This document shows, in pieces, positions 60,618 to 64,000 of a stretch of 64,000 bases of DNA. Each line of letters starts with the position of its first letter. The stretch's first letter is position 1. Position numbers and translations under genes: made by a program. Source of the stretch: a virus. The stretch spans positions 24,342 to 88,341 of IMG/VR virus record IMGVR_UViG_3300028030_000007; one strand, given 5' to 3'. The notes beneath the pieces were generated by a model, which saw only the letters and a program-made list of their open reading frames with translations, made no database searches and was not told where the DNA came from.

Positions 60618-61297
60618 ATCTCCAGAAATTTTGATACATCGGTAGCTTTAGGAAGCATAATTTCATCTTTATCGACTTTTGAAAAGCGGTAGTATCTCTT
60701 GTTTTCTTTGAACAAGTGGGCTGTCCTAATAGTCTTTTTACCGATGAGAGTCTTCCTTGTACGCTTCCGCTCAAGGAAAACATGTTTTTGTTGTTTAGTC
60801 AATTCATCCACACTAATGGATTCGTTCGCAAATAGGTAGAATTGTGATGCAAACTTAGCGATACAATACGCGTCTGCTTCGTCATTTCCAATAATCTCTA
60901 ACATCGAGGTATCTTCTTTGACGTAGTTTTGCATGTATTTCTTATCTGCTTTTGCATTCCCTGCCAAATATTTGACAGTGGTTGGATCAAATAATACACA
61001 ATCTATTCTATTATTGAACACAGATTCCATGCTGTATATCATTAGTGCAAAATGATTTTCACTGTAGTTGCCTCCGCCATATGCTGGCGATTCGATCCCC
61101 ACAACGTCCGGTTTTATTCTTTTTAGTATTTCATCGATCGCATTTCGAATAATAATGAACCTCATCACCGGGACCATCTTCACATTCGTGTTGATGGTCC
61201 CGGAGTCGAGGAGTTTAAGTTGAGGGACTTTTGAGTTGCCATCGTAGGCTGCCCATCCGAAACTTCGTAACGATGGGTCTAAACCTACTGAAATCAT
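60614..61297 (-). CDS. RuvC-like Holliday junction resolvase (227 aa)
   Basis: Three acidic clusters of the RNase H-like RuvC fold are visible: GLDPSLRSFG (Asp7), GIESPAYGGGNYSE (Glu69) and GNDEADAYCIA (Asp139, Glu140, Asp142). It would cut four-way or branched DNA before packaging. The last about 60 residues are Lys/Arg-rich (KRTRKTLIGKKTIRTAHLFK) and probably bind DNA; they make it longer than cellular RuvC. It sits between probable SSB and RecA, a recombination operon. Confidence 0.83.
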   Translation of the reverse strand: MISVGLDPSLRSFGWAAYDGNSKVPQLKLLDSGTINTNVKMVPVMRFIIIRNAIDEILKRIKPDVVGIESPAYGGGNYSENHFALMIYSMESVFNNRIDCVLFDPTTVKYLAGNAKADKKYMQNYVKEDTSMLEIIGNDEADAYCIAKFASQFYLFANESISVDELTKQQKHVFLERKRTRKTLIGKKTIRTAHLFKENKRYYRFSKVDKDEIMLPKATDVSKFLEI

Positions 61298-61303
61298 TAT
61301 TGA

Positions 61304-62167
61304 CTATTTAGTGAACATATCATCATAAGATGAGACAAGTTTAGGTGCCTCTTCCTCACCAGATTCACCGACCGAAAGACCGAGCTTTTCGATGAGTTCT
61401 TCCTTTTTCATTCCATAACCTAGATTATAGGGAACGCTCTTATGAAGCTTAAGCCCCATTTCTAGGATCCACTTTCGAATCTCTGGATCCACATTCTTTT
61501 TCGCCCAAGCGGCGGTGCCAGCGGACTCGATGATCTGCTTTTGGTATCTTGGATCGCCATCCAACGTGACCCTCATGTCAACAGTGGTCTTACCGTCACT
61601 TCTCGCGTCAGCGTAGGTTGACTCAAGTTGCTTGAACTTCTTAGGGGAGAACGTCCAAACGTAGAATTTGGTGTACTTCTTTTTCATCAGAAGTTCCATG
61701 TCAACCTGTCCACGATCATCGACAGGATAGGTCATGATGACGGTGCCGATCTTTTGTGATGGTTCACCGATATGCTTGCAGCAAATCTCTTCTTCCACAA
61801 GAGTGCTGCCCTCATACTTGGACAAGCACTTGATCGTTCCGATTCCATCCTTGTAGTGGGTGAAAGAAAACGAGAACCTAGGGGACCTGATGTCAAGACG
61901 ATCGGCGTCAGTAAGTTCACTCACCGGCTTTTCGAGTTCGTCCGCGATCTTTTGGTCGATCTTTTCAAAAAGCTCTTTCTTTTCGTCCATCGACAGATCC
62001 GCTCCGCGTTCTCTTACCTTTCGAGCCAGAACGATGTCATGGTGCGTTTTGAACGAAATGATAGAAACGCGGTGACGCTCACCGGGCTTCGACTGTTTAA
62101 ACAGCTCAACGCTCTTAGTTTTTACGACGTTAGCATCATCAAATCCGAAATCAATTACTTCACTCAT
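61304..62167 (-). CDS. Probable single-stranded DNA-binding protein (287 aa)
   Basis: No sequence signature is decisive. Support comes from context (first of the SSB-RuvC-RecA-Rad50 run), from a beta-rich centre suited to an OB fold (RFSFSFTHYKDGIGTIKC, then GTVIMTYPVDDRGQVDMELL and KFYVWTFSPK), and from a C-terminus with acidic residues (GEEEAPKLVSSYDDMFTK), as SSBs use to bind partners. Codons are C-rich, suggesting high expression. The leader carries six exact seven-base repeats. Another early DNA-binding protein is the main alternative. Confidence 0.5.
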   Translation of the reverse strand: MSEVIDFGFDDANVVKTKSVELFKQSKPGERHRVSIISFKTHHDIVLARKVRERGADLSMDEKKELFEKIDQKIADELEKPVSELTDADRLDIRSPRFSFSFTHYKDGIGTIKCLSKYEGSTLVEEEICCKHIGEPSQKIGTVIMTYPVDDRGQVDMELLMKKKYTKFYVWTFSPKKFKQLESTYADARSDGKTTVDMRVTLDGDPRYQKQIIESAGTAAWAKKNVDPEIRKWILEMGLKLHKSVPYNLGYGMKKEELIEKLGLSVGESGEEEAPKLVSSYDDMFTK

Positions 62168-62193
62168 TTTGTTTTTACCTGTGTTATCTGTGT

Positions 62194-62247
62194 TGTGGTT
62201 TGTGGTTTGTGGTTTGTGGTTTTATTTGTGGTTTGTGGTTTGTTGTT
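62194..62247 (-). repeat. Tandem 7-base repeats in the leader of the probable SSB gene
   Basis: On the plus strand TGTGGTT occurs exactly four times in tandem (62194-62221), then after a short break twice more (62227-62240), with a variant TGTTGTT at 62241-62247. On the sense (minus) strand this is AACCACA repeated in the leader before the ATG at 62167. The sense-strand leader has almost no G and cannot form strong hairpins. The 130-base gap 62168-62297 holds nothing else recognised. It may be a cooperative binding site for the encoded protein, or just slippage. Confidence 0.9.
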
Positions 62248-62297
62248 TTATGTCATGTTGCTCCTTTATGTGTTATATACACACTACATTCGTTATT

Positions 62298-62963
62298 TCA
62301 TAGTTTATCGAATGCAGTTGTAGGAAGTTTGACCTCTTCTTCATCGTTATCGCCCTCGTCTTTTTCTTCAACGATAGACACCTGATAACCGAAGATTTCT
62401 TCAATAGACCCACCATCATTTCTAACCGGGGTTGAAACGTTTCCATCAGCCATTCTAGGATCTGACCCCTGTCCGTCATACATGAAGGTCTGTTTGTCTT
62501 CTTTAATGATCTGTCTTTGCGTTTTTATGTCTGAGTTGGTTCTTACAAGATTTTGATGCTGCATCTTGATGATCTTATATACGTCTTCAAATGACTCCAT
62601 GTTCTGTTTTAATTCAGAGATCATAGAAAGTTCATCGTGAAGATATGTCATCGCTAACGCTTTTCTGTCCTCAAATGACGATCGTTGCTTTACAGATTCG
62701 TCATTTGCTAACAAATCGCTAAACTTCATATCATAATCAGTTTGAGCCAGTAAAAGTTCTCTTTTAACCGCTCTTATTTGAATCTGAAGCTTTTGCATAT
62801 AATAAACGATTCTATTCGTATATGACCGGCATTGACTTAGCCTTTCGTTTATATAAAGATTCCCTAAACTTGGAAGTGTCGGATCTTCCTCTAGTTGAAC
62901 TTCAAACCCTGACACCTCTTCAAGAATTTCATCGAGTTGTTCTTGTGTATATCTACTTTCCAT
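62298..62963 (-). CDS. Coiled-coil hypothetical protein (221 aa)
   Basis: Function not recognised. Residues about 30-160 are helical and charged with heptad-like spacing (YMQKLQIQIRAVKRELLLAQ), followed by a polar segment and an acidic end (EEKDEGDNDEEEVKLP). It could be a scaffold or adapter for replication proteins. It overlaps the stop of the Dam gene by 11 bases and is separated from the SSB-like gene by the repeat leader. Confidence 0.65.
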   Translation of the reverse strand: MESRYTQEQLDEILEEVSGFEVQLEEDPTLPSLGNLYINERLSQCRSYTNRIVYYMQKLQIQIRAVKRELLLAQTDYDMKFSDLLANDESVKQRSSFEDRKALAMTYLHDELSMISELKQNMESFEDVYKIIKMQHQNLVRTNSDIKTQRQIIKEDKQTFMYDGQGSDPRMADGNVSTPVRNDGGSIEEIFGYQVSIVEEKDEGDNDEEEVKLPTTAFDKL

Positions 62964-63762
62964 TACTAACTATAATCTCTGTGAATTTTTGCTTATAATC
63001 AGATGGGCCGCCTATTGTGCGAACCCCATCAGTGTATTCGATCTTATAATCAGAGTACATTTGTATGACGAATGGGTTATCAGAGTTAGATAGTGCCAAG
63101 CCACAGCCTATGTCGTTTAACCTGTCAAACTCTATGTAAAGTCGCGCGTGATCCTTTTTTGTAAAACCGTCAGACGTATAGCTCGTAAACTTTGAAGTTT
63201 TAGACAGCGGGAAGTATGGCGGGTCTAAATAAACGAAGTGATCCTTAGTCGCTAGTTTTGTAGTTTCGATGAAGTCACCACGAACTATGTCAACTTTTTG
63301 TAAAGCTTCAGAGCACTCTCTTAGGTTACGTTCCCTTAAAATCGTCGGGTTTTTACGATTCCCAAATGGAACGTTGAACGCGCCGCTTTTATTGACTCTA
63401 TAAAGACCGTTGAAAGACGTAGCGTTCAAATATAAAAACAGCACAGTTCTTTCTGTCGGATCCGTTGTGTTATTGAATCGACTTCTATTTTCCAGGTATT
63501 GTTCTTTACTTGTCTGATCAACAAGCTCATTGAGTCCATCGATTACATCATTAATGTTATGCTTGATGTTAACATACGCATCGATTAAATCATCACATTT
63601 ATCGGATATCGTGGCGTGGTCTATCTTTCCCTGTTCAATGAGTGAGAAAACAATAGATCCACCTCCGATAAACGGCTCTATGTAATCCTTCCTGTTTACT
63701 TTACTTATTATTTTATTGGCGATTTTTCTTTTACCGCCAACCCACTTAACGAATGGAGTCAT
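62953..63762 (-). CDS. dam: DNA adenine N6-methyltransferase (Dam/D12 class) (269 aa)
   Basis: FVKWVGGKRK (4-13), EPFIGGGSIVFS (29-40), a central recognition region (LYLNATSFNGLYRVNKSGAF) and catalytic DPPYFPLS (180-187) match the D12 class of adenine methyltransferases, to which Dam belongs. It would methylate GATC or a related site. GATC is frequent in this window, so the phage does not avoid the site, consistent with self-methylation to resist restriction or to mark replication. No restriction partner gene is near. Confidence 0.9.
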   Translation of the reverse strand: MTPFVKWVGGKRKIANKIISKVNRKDYIEPFIGGGSIVFSLIEQGKIDHATISDKCDDLIDAYVNIKHNINDVIDGLNELVDQTSKEQYLENRSRFNNTTDPTERTVLFLYLNATSFNGLYRVNKSGAFNVPFGNRKNPTILRERNLRECSEALQKVDIVRGDFIETTKLATKDHFVYLDPPYFPLSKTSKFTSYTSDGFTKKDHARLYIEFDRLNDIGCGLALSNSDNPFVIQMYSDYKIEYTDGVRTIGGPSDYKQKFTEIIVSNGK

Positions 63763-63770
63763 ACTCTATA

Positions 63771-64000
63771 TTACAATCGTACGTATCCTAGTATCATATT
63801 GACAAAGTGTTTATTTGAAAGCGCCCAGCTTCCTCTTTTGTCTCTTATAAGATCAATAACAAATCTCGGGTCTAAACCGAATCCTTTCACTAACGTTAAG
63901 GCAGTGACAACACCAGATCGGTTTCTACCCTCCATACAGGTGATCAAAACTTTCTTTCCATCCATAGCGTCTTTTATTGCGTAATCCGACGCTTCGTTTA
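63771..64000 (-). CDS. Dual-specificity/tyrosine phosphatase, C-terminal part (cut by window edge)
   Basis: The frame is open to the window edge and ends at 63771. VLITCMEGRNRSG holds the CX5R active-site loop (Cys, then Arg and Ser) of the protein-tyrosine and dual-specificity phosphatases, and the following helix (VVTALTLVKGFGLDPRFVID) fits the family. An internal Met at 63963-63965 could be mistaken for the start, but the frame continues upstream with plausible sequence (DYAIKDAMDGK). The substrate, protein or RNA 5' end, is unknown. It follows directly upstream of Dam on the minus strand. Confidence 0.75.
   Translation of the reverse strand, partial: NEASDYAIKDAMDGKKVLITCMEGRNRSGVVTALTLVKGFGLDPRFVIDLIRDKRGSWALSNKHFVNMILGYVRL

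Noticed and set aside
62194-62247. CRISPR-like array
   Set aside because: Seven-base units without spacers are a simple tandem repeat, not a CRISPR array.
61772-62323. Plus-strand frame opposite the probable SSB gene and its leader
   Set aside because: Its C-terminal part is the translated TGTGGTT repeat (Val/Cys/Leu/Phe-rich), and it runs antisense to a well-supported gene.

Overview
This window is part of the genome of a large, AT-rich, contractile-tailed double-stranded DNA bacteriophage (myovirus morphology). The evidence is a run of tail and baseplate genes in recognisable order (sheath, tube, two genes in the chaperone position, tape measure, lysozyme-domain tail protein, hub, OB-fold/beta-helix spike, gp25-like and baseplate J-like wedge proteins, a huge distal protein), followed by phage replication and recombination genes (family A DNA polymerase, RecA, RuvC-like nuclease, Rad50-like ATPase, probable ssDNA-binding protein, Dam methylase) and a small sigma-like factor. 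Genes are tightly packed, often with ATGA stop/start overlaps. I saw no rRNA, tRNA, CRISPR array, integrase, terminase, portal or major capsid gene, so this is one arm of a larger genome. The host cannot be named from the sequence.

Layout. 1-578 (minus): N-terminal part of a TilS-like tRNA(Ile)-lysidine synthetase, cut by the window edge. 638-6578 (plus): small unknown proteins, an actin/Hsp70-fold ATPase, a Lys/Glu/Pro repeat protein, a possible neck or tail protein and an FmdB zinc ribbon. 6741-48667 (plus): the tail operon, starting with a 1686-residue sheath and ending with small structural proteins. It is interrupted by two reverse-strand unknown genes (21055-21738 and 26393-26725) and carries a PIN-PhoH gene between hub and spike. 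48681-51660 (plus): cysteine-cluster protein, sigma-like factor, zinc-finger proteins, with a minus-strand J-domain gene at 49245-49547. 51649-54851 (minus): unknown protein and DNA polymerase. 54910-56946 (plus): membrane-anchored protein, unknown protein, HD phosphohydrolase and MazG-like pyrophosphatase. 56950-64000 (minus): acidic Cys protein, membrane protein, a strong terminator, half-length Rad50-like ATPase with a zinc hook, RecA, RuvC-like nuclease, probable SSB with a repeat-containing leader, coiled-coil protein, Dam methylase and a partial dual-specificity phosphatase.

How it fits together. The plus-strand block builds the contractile injection machine. The minus-strand block copies, recombines and modifies the DNA. 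HD and MazG enzymes probably tune the nucleotide pool, and the sigma-like factor probably switches host RNA polymerase to late genes. TilS would help decode AUA, which is very common in these genes. The least ordinary elements are: the sheath with a large His-rich helical insertion shared with the 1947-residue distal protein; beta modules shared among several tail proteins; an actin-like ATPase lacking the usual phosphate-2 Asp; a Rad50-like protein ending at its zinc hook; a polymerase with an extra C-terminal domain; TATAGT boxes abutting start codons that lack Shine-Dalgarno sites; a single in-frame TAA between two tail genes; and a tandem-repeat leader before the probable SSB gene.
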